This document shows positions 52,629 to 59,366 of a stretch of 64,000 nucleotides of DNA, piece by piece. The stretch's first letter is position 1; every line of letters begins with the position of its first letter. The position numbers and the translations under genes were made by a program. The stretch spans positions 124,001 to 188,000 of the forward strand of contig CAVPYZ010000001.1 in NCBI GenBank assembly GCA_963710165.1. Direction: 5' to 3'. Below the pieces are notes generated by a model. That model searched no databases. It was given only the letters and a program-made list of their open reading frames with translations, and had not been told where the DNA came from. Source of the DNA: JACKIP01 sp963710165 (GTDB taxonomy: Bacteria; Pseudomonadota; Alphaproteobacteria; Micavibrionales; Micavibrionaceae).

Positions 52629-52766
52629 ATGATTAAAAAACTAAACATACTTACATTGACACTATTTATATGCGCAGGCCTGGGTCTTTCCGCGTGTGAA
52701 ACATTCGAAGGTGCCGGACAAGATATCGAAAATGCCGGACAAACCATTCAGGACGCTGCTAACTAA
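52629..52766 (+). CDS. entericidin-like small lipoprotein
   Basis: A 45-residue lipoprotein. The signal peptide MIKKLNILTLTLFICAGLGL runs into the lipobox LSAC, followed by the ETFEGAGQDIENAGQTIQDA pattern of entericidin A/B family proteins. These are stress-induced envelope lipoproteins, linked to cell lysis in stationary phase in enterobacteria. Ribosome site GGAG is 8 bases upstream. An EcfG-like promoter precedes it. Confidence 0.8.
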   Translation: MIKKLNILTLTLFICAGLGLSACETFEGAGQDIENAGQTIQDAAN

Positions 52767-52786
52767 TCAAACAATTGGAGATAACA

Positions 52787-52867
52787 ATGTCTAACAAAGC
52801 GATGTTAGTTATCATGCTGGTTTTTTTAGCAGGAATCATAAGTGTTTCTCTTATATTTTTATTATAA
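52787..52867 (+). CDS. small single-pass membrane peptide, 26 residues
   Basis: Reads MSNKAMLVIMLVFLAGIISV and then SLIFLL: one membrane helix with almost no soluble part. It has a good ribosome site (GGAG at 52777-52780) and follows the entericidin-like gene by 20 bases, so it is probably co-transcribed. Function unknown; the composition resembles small stress-related membrane peptides. Its size makes it easy to miss. Confidence 0.5.
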   Translation: MSNKAMLVIMLVFLAGIISVSLIFLL

Positions 52868-52904
52868 TATAATCATATTCTATTAATTATATAAGGAGAA
52901 AAAT

Positions 52905-53138
52905 ATGGAAGACCTTGAATGGAAAGTTCAAAAAATATGTACTGATTCAGGTGATTATGAGCTTGTAGTAGAAAAACAGAAAACAGATTGGGAGTGCGAT
53001 CAAGAAAGAGAATCGTGGAAATGGGCTATAGACTATCACGGGTCAATCGTTGCTAGCGGCGTTACAAATTCTGTAGAAGAAGCAAAAAATAATGCTGCTT
53101 TTAGTGTTCCCAAAGAATTTAGAAAAAAGCCCTGCTAA
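52905..53138 (+). CDS. hypothetical protein, 77 residues
   Basis: A 77-residue soluble protein, Trp- and Glu-rich, with two cysteines in the first half (KICTDSGDYELVVEKQKTDW, ECDQERESWKWAIDYHGSIV). The pattern of alternating strands followed by a helix (SVEEAKNNAAFS) looks like a small alpha/beta domain. AAGGAGAAAAAT is a strong ribosome site. The stop lies within the downstream terminator. I do not recognise a family. Confidence 0.6.
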   Translation: MEDLEWKVQKICTDSGDYELVVEKQKTDWECDQERESWKWAIDYHGSIVASGVTNSVEEAKNNAAFSVPKEFRKKPC

Positions 53139-53151
53139 AGGGCTTTTTTTT
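53123..53151. terminator. bidirectional intrinsic terminator
   Basis: AAAAAGCCC / GGGCTTTTT stem with an 8-base loop (TGCTAAA core) flanked by A and T runs on both sides, so it can serve both the rightward 77-residue gene and the convergent EF-hand gene. Confidence 0.8.
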
Positions 53152-53154
53152 GTC

Positions 53155-53694
53155 TCAATTATATCTTTCCGGTTCTGCCGATTTTGGACGCACGGATATT
53201 TCATACGCTTCTTCCCATTCATCTAGCAAAATCATGTTATTGTCATCATCATCAAGACTTTGAAAACTTTTGGAGATAAATTCCTTGGGCGATAAACCAT
53301 CTCTATTTTTGTCAAAACGTATTAATCCTGACTCTTCAAAAAATGTTTGGTAAGTGTAGGATGAATTTTCTATATATCCGTCTCCGTCCTTATCAACAAA
53401 TTTATATGTTTCTGATTTCATGGGAATGACTGTATAGACGCTTTTCATATCCCATTCGTTGTTATCAATAACCTGATTTCCATCACGATCAAACGCGCTG
53501 AATAATCTTTCTCCTACTTCTTTTCTGGAATATGATCCATCACCGTTCACATCGAATTCTGAAAACGGGATTTCTTTCACATTTTCAATGTCGACACTTT
53601 GTGTTTTTGTTTTTGTAATAACTATATTGGCGCTTACCGCTGACGTAGATGTCATTAACGCACAGACAAGTCCTGTTAATAATATGGGTTTCAT
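53155..53694 (-). CDS. secreted EF-hand calcium-binding protein
   Basis: A 179-residue secreted protein with a signal peptide (residues 1-22, ending STSAVSA). Five EF-hand loops are seen, starting at Asp48 (DVNGDGSYSRKE), Asp69 (DRDGNQVIDNNE), Asp101 (DKDGDGYIENSS), Asp128 (DKNRDGLSPKE, one residue short) and Asp148 (DDDDNNMILLDE). The first two have full Ca2+ ligand sets; the third lacks the terminal Glu, and the last two are degenerate. An exact GGAAC-N17-CGTT promoter lies 32 bases upstream, which puts the gene in the stress regulon. Confidence 0.88.
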   Translation of the reverse strand: MKPILLTGLVCALMTSTSAVSANIVITKTKTQSVDIENVKEIPFSEFDVNGDGSYSRKEVGERLFSAFDRDGNQVIDNNEWDMKSVYTVIPMKSETYKFVDKDGDGYIENSSYTYQTFFEESGLIRFDKNRDGLSPKEFISKSFQSLDDDDNNMILLDEWEEAYEISVRPKSAEPERYN

Positions 53695-53725
53695 CGAAGT
53701 CTCCTTTATAAAGTTTCAAATATTC

Positions 53726-53751
53726 AACGAATAGGATTTTCCCGTAGTTCC
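53726..53751 (-). promoter_or_regulatory. consensus EcfG-type promoter of the EF-hand gene
   Basis: On the minus strand an exact GGAAC, 17-base spacer and CGTT, the consensus of alphaproteobacterial general-stress sigma factors. The ATG is 32 bases downstream. The best match of this type in the window. Confidence 0.7.
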
Positions 53752-53822
53752 ATTAGAAGACATAGATGAAGTGATAATGTCTTTCTTTTTGTTACAAAAC
53801 AGAAACAAAGTTTTGCAAAACC

Positions 53823-53847
53823 GAAACAAGTAAGACGTAAATCCGTA
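53823..53847 (+). promoter_or_regulatory. weak EcfG-like element before the PRC-barrel/CsbD operon
   Basis: GAAAC, a 16-base spacer, CGTA. One mismatch in each half of the consensus; the first gene starts 49 bases downstream. Suggestive only because the operon behind it is stress-type. Confidence 0.3.
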
Positions 53848-53896
53848 ACAAGATAAGCCTAATATCATTTCAACAACACAGCACAGGAGAAATATT

Positions 53897-54139
53897 ATGT
53901 TGGCAATACCCAGAAGAATTAAAGGCGTTACACACCCACTTATTGATGATATGTATATGAAAAAAGAAGTTAAAGCCGAAAATGACATTAAAAATATTCT
54001 CGTTATTATGACGCAAAAAAATGCATCAAATAAAAACGGATTAGGCATGATGGAATTGCTAGGAGATCTTAAGAACATGCAGTCGAAAATAGAAAATACA
54101 GCAGGTCGTTTTGATAGAGTTGATATTAAAAGCGCCTAA
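53897..54139 (+). CDS. hypothetical protein, 80 residues
   Basis: An 80-residue basic, probably helical protein (DDMYMKKEVKAENDIKNILV and MMELLGDLKNMQSKIENTAG). No signal peptide. The start follows CAGGAGAAATATT. It is the first gene of a rightward run with the PRC-barrel and CsbD genes. I do not recognise it. A longer open frame on the other strand here is hydrophobic and lacks a ribosome site, and I treat it as a shadow. Confidence 0.55.
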   Translation: MLAIPRRIKGVTHPLIDDMYMKKEVKAENDIKNILVIMTQKNASNKNGLGMMELLGDLKNMQSKIENTAGRFDRVDIKSA

Positions 54140-54166
54140 ATATTATCTGAAACCGGAATTAGTTTA

Positions 54167-54889
54167 ATGTCACTTAAAAAAAATATAATTTTTGCAGTAT
54201 CAGCATTGGCTATCTATTCATCACTTCCTACGTATGCAGGAAATGATCAAAAGCAGCAAGCCACGTTTGAAAAAACAGAAACTGCCGATAATAGTCAATA
54301 TAAAGAATTATCTTTTAACTCAAATGAGTACAGATCAATATCAAACATCATAGGACAAGCTGTTTATAATCCTAAAGGTGAAAGAATTGCTAAAATTAGC
54401 GATCTTATTTTGGATAAGAACGGTGAAATTATAATGATAATACTTGCCGATGGCGATTTTACAGGTCTTGGCAAGCATGTGGCTTTTGATGATAATATTC
54501 TGCTTAATTATAATAATGATGGCAATATTGTCGTTGATGTTACAGAGGAAATTATTGATCGTGTTGCGTCATTTTCCTATGATCGTGAAGATTATAGTGA
54601 AAATATAATGGTGATGCCGAGTAACGGATTTAGTGCAGAACAACTCATTCAATCCGATGTTGTAAATAAAGAATATCAGTCACTAGCCAAAATTGAAGAT
54701 ATTATATTTAAAGAAAATGCGCCTACACGCCTAATTGTGAAATTTGATGAATTATTAGGGTTTGGCGGAGAATCAGTCGTTTTGGATTTTGCTGAATATG
54801 AAATTATTAATAGCGATGACGGCCTCAATTTTTCTATGACAGAAATGCAAGCGCATAATTTTGAGACTTACAAACAGTCACAACGATAA
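54167..54889 (+). CDS. secreted PRC-barrel domain protein
   Basis: A 240-residue protein with a signal peptide (residues 1-24, ending PTYA). Two PRC-barrel-type beta domains follow: about 60-125 (IIGQAVYNPKGERIAKISDL, then ILDKNGEIIMIILADGDFTG) and about 145-215 (DVVNKEYQSLAKIEDIIFKE). PRC barrels are small protein-binding folds found in photosynthetic reaction centre H subunits and RimM. It is the first of three such genes in a row, separated here from CsbD by 15 bases. Confidence 0.8.
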   Translation: MSLKKNIIFAVSALAIYSSLPTYAGNDQKQQATFEKTETADNSQYKELSFNSNEYRSISNIIGQAVYNPKGERIAKISDLILDKNGEIIMIILADGDFTGLGKHVAFDDNILLNYNNDGNIVVDVTEEIIDRVASFSYDREDYSENIMVMPSNGFSAEQLIQSDVVNKEYQSLAKIEDIIFKENAPTRLIVKFDELLGFGGESVVLDFAEYEIINSDDGLNFSMTEMQAHNFETYKQSQR

Positions 54890-54904
54890 GAAAAGGAATA
54901 TGTT

Positions 54905-55105
54905 ATGAACAATAATATTTTTGAAGGTAATTGGAAGCAATTTAAAGGCGACATACAAGAAAAATGGGGCAAGTTAACTGACGACAGCCTTGACCAGATA
55001 AATGGAAATAGAGAAAAACTTATCGGTCATCTACAAGAGTCATATGGTATGTTACAAGAAGAAGCCGAAAAAGAAGTTTCGGAGTTTGAAAAACAAAAAA
55101 CATAA
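54905..55105 (+). CDS. CsbD-family stress protein
   Basis: A 66-residue CsbD-like protein: NIFEGNWKQFKGDIQEKWGK, LTDDSLDQINGNREKLIGHL and QESYGMLQEEAEKEV match the family almost throughout. CsbD-type proteins are general-stress-induced in many bacteria; their biochemical role is unknown. A ribosome site AAAAGGAATA precedes the start. Second or third gene in the PRC-barrel operon. Confidence 0.9.
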   Translation: MNNNIFEGNWKQFKGDIQEKWGKLTDDSLDQINGNREKLIGHLQESYGMLQEEAEKEVSEFEKQKT

Positions 55106-55123
55106 TTAATATAGAGGTAACCT

Positions 55124-56041
55124 ATGACACGCCTATCAGAAGAACAGCCGGAAAATGCTGATTTAATATCACAAAGAGTTAATCAGCCTTTTGCGCAGAG
55201 AAGTGTAAGCGCTTTTTTTATGATAATACTTTTCATAGGTGCAATAGTCGCAGTCATTTACTTTTTTACAGGTTCGGATTCTAAAACTGCTAATAATGGC
55301 GAAGTATCTGGACAAGAAAATTCAAATGTAGCTTCCCTTCCACTAGATGACATACCTGGTCAGGATCTGGATAATGCTATTCTTAGAGCAGCCAATAAGT
55401 TTTTTGATGCAAGTGATGTATTACCAAAAACACGTATGGAAAGCATGGCGGACATCGAAACTTATTATAATCAGGCATCCGAAAAAACTACAGAATATCA
55501 AGATTCTTTTTACAGCTTTTTAGATAGTGATATTAACGACCCTAATGGACAAAAAATCGGTTATTTGCATGACGTCATTATCGACAAAAATACAGGCGAA
55601 GCAAAAGCCATTATTGTTGATGAAGAAGATGCTTTCTTTGGGACTAATCTTGAAGTATTAACTTTTCAGGATATTGCGTATCAAGAGTCAGATGGTGATG
55701 TAAGAACCTCCATAACAGAAAATAATATCGAACAACGTGACAGTTTTAATTATGCAGATATAACAGACAATGATTTTATAAGTCTTAAAAATCTTAGAAA
55801 TGGTCAGGTTTTGGATGATAAGGGTAAGTATGTTGGAGAGATAGACGCACTTATCTATAGAAACGCCGAGATTAATAATATATATTTTACGATAAGAACA
55901 GAGCTGACAAATACAGCCAATCCGGTTGTTATTAAATATCCGTTCGAGCAATTGAATATTATTAAAAACATTGACGGCTATGATGTACAATTGACAACAG
56001 AAGAGACAAGAGATCTTGCAGCAATGCTGTTATCAGAATAA
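55124..56041 (+). CDS. membrane-anchored PRC-barrel protein
   Basis: A 305-residue protein with an N-terminal membrane helix (about 29-49, AFFMIILFIGAIVAVIYFF) and, outside the cytoplasm, two PRC-barrel-type domains: about 125-200 (LDSDINDPNGQKIGYLHDVI, IDKNTGEAKAIIVDEEDAFF) and about 215-290 (SLKNLRNGQVLDDKGKYVGE, IDALIYRNAEINNIYF). It is similar in plan to the neighbouring PRC-barrel genes and likely arose by duplication. The gap to the next gene is 12 bases. Confidence 0.8.
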   Translation: MTRLSEEQPENADLISQRVNQPFAQRSVSAFFMIILFIGAIVAVIYFFTGSDSKTANNGEVSGQENSNVASLPLDDIPGQDLDNAILRAANKFFDASDVLPKTRMESMADIETYYNQASEKTTEYQDSFYSFLDSDINDPNGQKIGYLHDVIIDKNTGEAKAIIVDEEDAFFGTNLEVLTFQDIAYQESDGDVRTSITENNIEQRDSFNYADITDNDFISLKNLRNGQVLDDKGKYVGEIDALIYRNAEINNIYFTIRTELTNTANPVVIKYPFEQLNIIKNIDGYDVQLTTEETRDLAAMLLSE

Positions 56042-56053
56042 AGGAGTATTCTT

Positions 56054-56815
56054 ATGGTTGAAGAAAGAATTGAAGTAACGGTAGAGAAAAAGAGACGCAA
56101 TCCCTTTGCTGCAATTTTATTCGTAATAGTCGCGCTTATTATATTAATTGGCGTACCCATTTATTTATTAACGTACGAACCGATAGCGGAACAAATAGGT
56201 GATCAACCTTTGGAAGCTGTTGACTATGCACAAAATGTGACGGTAACCCCCCCTAATTTATCACAGGACTTGATTCAGGCAGATACAGAAATTTTGGGCA
56301 GCGCCGTTTACGGTTTAAACAATGTTATTATTGGCACAATGTATGATGCTTATGTTGATCGTAATACTGGATCTGTACGTTGGATAAGTATTCTGGAAGA
56401 TAATGATTTAAATGAGAATATCAGGTTAATTCCGGCAACAAATGTTATGAAGCTAAATGCGAATGAACCCGTTATGGTTGGTCTGACGCTAGATGGTTTT
56501 ATTGATTTACCGCTTCAAACTGTCACAGATGAAAATTTGGCAGGACTGATAAGTATTCGCCATTTACCGGGCAGCTCCATTATTGATCCGAATAATGGTG
56601 AGATAGGTCGCATCAGTTCACTTACATACGATGCTGGAAAGATTGATCGTATATATTTTGCTGTTGGTAATGAAGGAAAAGAGTTTTACGTACCTTTTCA
56701 ACACCTTGATTATTCAAGTCTAGCGAATACGGCGTATCATGATTATAATATTGAGCTTACTGAAAGACAGGCTGGCGCTATTCAGATGTACTTCCAGAAT
56801 AGCGGTCAGTTTTAA
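56054..56815 (+). CDS. membrane-anchored PRC-barrel protein
   Basis: A 253-residue protein with a basic start, one membrane helix (about 17-38, FAAILFVIVALIILIGVPIY), and two extracytoplasmic PRC-barrel-type domains: about 75-145 (ILGSAVYGLNNVIIGTMYDA, YVDRNTGSVRWISILEDND) and about 165-240 (LPGSSIIDPNNGEIGRISSL). Ribosome site AAGGAG. Last gene of the rightward run; its stop is 1 base from the convergent mgtC-like stop. No catalytic residues are expected in this fold. Confidence 0.8.
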   Translation: MVEERIEVTVEKKRRNPFAAILFVIVALIILIGVPIYLLTYEPIAEQIGDQPLEAVDYAQNVTVTPPNLSQDLIQADTEILGSAVYGLNNVIIGTMYDAYVDRNTGSVRWISILEDNDLNENIRLIPATNVMKLNANEPVMVGLTLDGFIDLPLQTVTDENLAGLISIRHLPGSSIIDPNNGEIGRISSLTYDAGKIDRIYFAVGNEGKEFYVPFQHLDYSSLANTAYHDYNIELTERQAGAIQMYFQNSGQF

Positions 56816-56816
56816 G

Positions 56817-57341
56817 TTATTTATCTTTTTCCTGTTGTTTTAATTCTTGTTTGTCGGGAGTTGCCGATACAAATGCGACACATCGACCGCCCACAATTAA
56901 AATTAAGGCAATTGTAAAGAATGCGACAAAAGCCAAGCCATATAAACCAAATCCCAAAATAAGACCCATGGCACCGGCTGCCCATATACTGGCACCAGTT
57001 GCTGTTCCAACTATATTATCATTCTCTCGCTTCATGATGGCACCCGCCCCTAAGAAGCCGATACCTGTCAGGACACCAGAGATAATTTTACCAAAATCAA
57101 GGCTAATAAATTCTTTTGCCTCATCTGCAAAATCTTCTTGTAACTCGACTGCCATGATAGCAAGGAGGCATGTTGTTGTGCAAACAATCATATAGGCGCG
57201 AAAGTCTATAGGTTTGTCCTTACTATCGCGGTCATATCCCAGTACAAATCCGAACATAGCGGCCAAAAGCACCCGAAAAATAACCTCAATACCATTAAAA
57301 TCACCTGAATTGAGCGAGTTTGTTATAAATGTGAAATCCAT
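56817..57341 (-). CDS. MgtC/SapB-family membrane protein
   Basis: A 174-residue inner-membrane protein with about four helices and the MgtC-family landmarks LLAAMFGFVLGYDRDSKDKP, GIGFLGAGAIMKRENDNIVG (the conserved acidic/Arg segment) and TATGASIWAAGAMGLILGFG. MgtC proteins help bacteria survive low Mg2+ and acid by modulating the F-type ATP synthase; the C-terminal regulatory domain found in Salmonella MgtC is absent here. It lies convergent to the PRC-barrel operon and divergent from the DCC gene. Confidence 0.9.
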   Translation of the reverse strand: MDFTFITNSLNSGDFNGIEVIFRVLLAAMFGFVLGYDRDSKDKPIDFRAYMIVCTTTCLLAIMAVELQEDFADEAKEFISLDFGKIISGVLTGIGFLGAGAIMKRENDNIVGTATGASIWAAGAMGLILGFGLYGLAFVAFFTIALILIVGGRCVAFVSATPDKQELKQQEKDK

Positions 57342-57366
57342 AATTAAAATACTATGCTAAATTATG

Positions 57367-57382
57367 ATAAGTTTAAACTTAT
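57367..57382. promoter_or_regulatory. 16-bp perfect palindrome between mgtC-like and DCC genes
   Basis: ATAAGTTTAAACTTAT, a perfect dyad placed between two divergent genes, 26 bases from the mgtC-like start and 46 from the DCC start. It is a plausible operator for a dimeric regulator; AT-rich background makes chance possible. Confidence 0.4.
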
Positions 57383-57427
57383 ATCACTATATTAAACTCC
57401 AACATAAATTTTCTAGTGTAGCAATAG

Positions 57428-57823
57428 ATGAGTAAAGAAGATGTAATATACGTTGTTTATGATGATGATTGTCCGTTTTGTCGCAATTATTGTAAATATG
57501 TCAGATTAAAGGAAAATGTTGGGAATCTACACCTCGTTGACGCCCGTAAAGAGTTGGAGCTGATGAATGAAATTACAAAAATGGGCCTTGATATAGATCA
57601 GGGGATGGTTCTCAAAATTGACGCCCGTATCTATTACGGCGCAGATGCCATTCATATCTTATCTTTGCTGAGTAGTCGTAGCGGTATTTTTAACAGAATA
57701 AATTATTATATTTTCAACTCTGAAAAAGCATCAAAAATTTTGTATCCTTTTTTAAGGGATTGTCGCAGCTTGGCGTTAAAAGTAATGGGAATCCCCTTCA
57801 TTAAAAACTTGGAGAAACCTTGA
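57428..57823 (+). CDS. DCC-family thiol-disulfide oxidoreductase-like protein (DUF393)
   Basis: A 131-residue DUF393/DCC-family protein. The N-terminal YVVYDDDCPFCRNYCKYVRL carries the DxxCxxC motif, and HLVDARKELEL plus the GADAIHILSLLSSR segment match the family. Thioredoxin-like fold; the redox partner is unknown. No clear ribosome site precedes it. The next gene, galE, is 35 bases downstream. Confidence 0.85.
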   Translation: MSKEDVIYVVYDDDCPFCRNYCKYVRLKENVGNLHLVDARKELELMNEITKMGLDIDQGMVLKIDARIYYGADAIHILSLLSSRSGIFNRINYYIFNSEKASKILYPFLRDCRSLALKVMGIPFIKNLEKP

Positions 57824-57858
57824 AAATCCTTGTGATTTTGCAAAATAATCGTTAAGAG

Positions 57859-58869
57859 ATGTACATGGGAAAAGTTTTAGTAACAGGCGCAAATGGCTAT
57901 ATCGCACGCCATATGATTTTATCACTTCTGGATGCAGGGAAAGAAGTCGTGGGGCTTGATAATGGTGTAAATAGCCGTATGCCGGAAGCGTTTTTTGAAC
58001 CTCTTAATGTTTCTTACGTTCATGCCGATATTGGTGACGTCACGGCGCTTGAGGATTTATTTGAGAAACATCCTGATATTGATTTTGTTATTCATTTCGC
58101 CAGTTTGATCTATGTCGCGGAATCAATTTCAAAACCGCACTTATATTATCAGACGAATACATCATCCGCCTTGACGTTTTTTCACTTTATGCTTCGTCGC
58201 GGTATTCAAAATATTGTTTTTTCCTCTTCCGCCGGTGTGTATGGGGAGGCAAAAACGCTCCCTATTTCTGAAGATCATGTTCGTGCACCGATTAATCCTT
58301 ACGGCCGTTCAAAACTGGCGACAGAATGGATATTGGAAGATCTGGCAAAGCTGTTTCCTGAGGTAAATGTGACGATGCTGCGCTATTTCAATGTGGCGGG
58401 CGCTGATATTCAAAAACGCACGGGTCAAAACTCTCCCAAAGCGCATCATCTGATAGAAGTCGCATGCGAGGCAGCATTAGGACTACGTGACGGCATGTCG
58501 ATATATGGAACAGATTACGATACGCAGGACGGAACATGTATTCGTGATTACGTGCATGTGAATGATCTGGTTAATGCCCATCTGGCGGCATTGAAATATA
58601 ATGATGCGCGCAACGAACATGGCGCAATCGCGATGAATTGCGGATATGGACAAGGTTATTCAAACCGCCAAATCATTGAAACTGTAAAGGATATATCCGG
58701 TCACAATTTCCATGTAGAAGAAGCACCGCGTCGTGAGGGTGATCCTGCGGCCTTGGTTGCTGCAAATGAGAAAATTCTGGGTAGTCTGGAATGGACACCA
58801 CAGCATAATCAAATCGAAACAATTGTGAAAAGCGCATTAGAGTGGAAACAGAAAGTGACATCATCATGA
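57859..58869 (+). CDS. galE: UDP-glucose 4-epimerase
   Basis: A 336-residue short-chain dehydrogenase/epimerase. The NAD-binding GANGYIARH and VGLDNGVNSRMPEAF, the catalytic Ser in FSSSAGVYGEAKTLPISEDH and the YxxxK (YGRSKLATEWIL), plus RYFNVAGAD and RDYVHVNDLV, identify GalE, which makes UDP-galactose for polysaccharides. Either Met1 or Met3 could be the start. It is followed with a 4-base overlap by the small secreted protein gene. Confidence 0.93.
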   Translation: MYMGKVLVTGANGYIARHMILSLLDAGKEVVGLDNGVNSRMPEAFFEPLNVSYVHADIGDVTALEDLFEKHPDIDFVIHFASLIYVAESISKPHLYYQTNTSSALTFFHFMLRRGIQNIVFSSSAGVYGEAKTLPISEDHVRAPINPYGRSKLATEWILEDLAKLFPEVNVTMLRYFNVAGADIQKRTGQNSPKAHHLIEVACEAALGLRDGMSIYGTDYDTQDGTCIRDYVHVNDLVNAHLAALKYNDARNEHGAIAMNCGYGQGYSNRQIIETVKDISGHNFHVEEAPRREGDPAALVAANEKILGSLEWTPQHNQIETIVKSALEWKQKVTSS

Positions 58870-59240
58870 CCCGTTTATTTGGCCTTTTGTTTTGTTTCTT
58901 TATTATCCTTGCCGTTGAAAGTGCAAATGCAGCATCGCCTTTTTGTATATTACGCAATAACACATATCGGGAGTGCATTTATGATAACGTTATCAATTGT
59001 CAACGCGCGGCTGATCCTGATACGAATACGTATTGTATTGTGTCGGATACAGCCGTTTTAACTTATAGCGGTTTTGCGAAATACTGTGTTGTTGATGCGA
59101 ACTTGATTGCTCTATGTAATTACAATGATCGTGGCCAGTGTAACGGCGTTGCGCGATCTTCCAGAGGGTTATGTGTAGAGCGCGATTTGAGTGCTGATAA
59201 TATCAATCCTTACAAATACGATGATCGGCTACAAAGATAA
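58866..59240 (+). CDS. small secreted cysteine-rich protein
   Basis: A 124-residue protein with a signal peptide (residues 1-22, FGLLFCFFIILAVESANA). I chose the ATG at 58866, overlapping the galE stop by 4 bases. The mature part has eight regularly spaced cysteines (SPFCILRNNTYRECIYDNVI; NCQRAADPDTNTYCIVSDTA; KYCVVDANLIALCNY; QCNG; GLCVER), enough for four disulfides. I do not recognise a family; the pattern is repeat-like (C...C about 10 residues apart). Followed by a terminator. Confidence 0.7.
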   Translation: MTRLFGLLFCFFIILAVESANAASPFCILRNNTYRECIYDNVINCQRAADPDTNTYCIVSDTAVLTYSGFAKYCVVDANLIALCNYNDRGQCNGVARSSRGLCVERDLSADNINPYKYDDRLQR

Positions 59241-59287
59241 TTATCTTGACATTCTAATAATATTATAGGAATATAGTCCTTATAAAC

Positions 59288-59319
59288 GCCGTCACTCCGT
59301 AAATGAGTTGACGGCTTTT
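59288..59319 (+). terminator. intrinsic terminator
   Basis: GCCGTC-ACTC paired with GAGT-TGACGGC (one bulged base) around CGTAAAT, followed by TTTTC. It ends the galE transcript before the SGNH gene. Confidence 0.6.
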
Positions 59320-59366
59320 CTGTGTCGTATTCGTCACACCAAATTAGCACATAACAGGAGTATATC

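Noticed and set aside
53716..54078. Hydrophobic 120-residue frame on the minus strand
   Set aside because: No ribosome site and it overlaps a plus-strand gene with a good one; the hydrophobicity comes from AT-rich antisense sequence.
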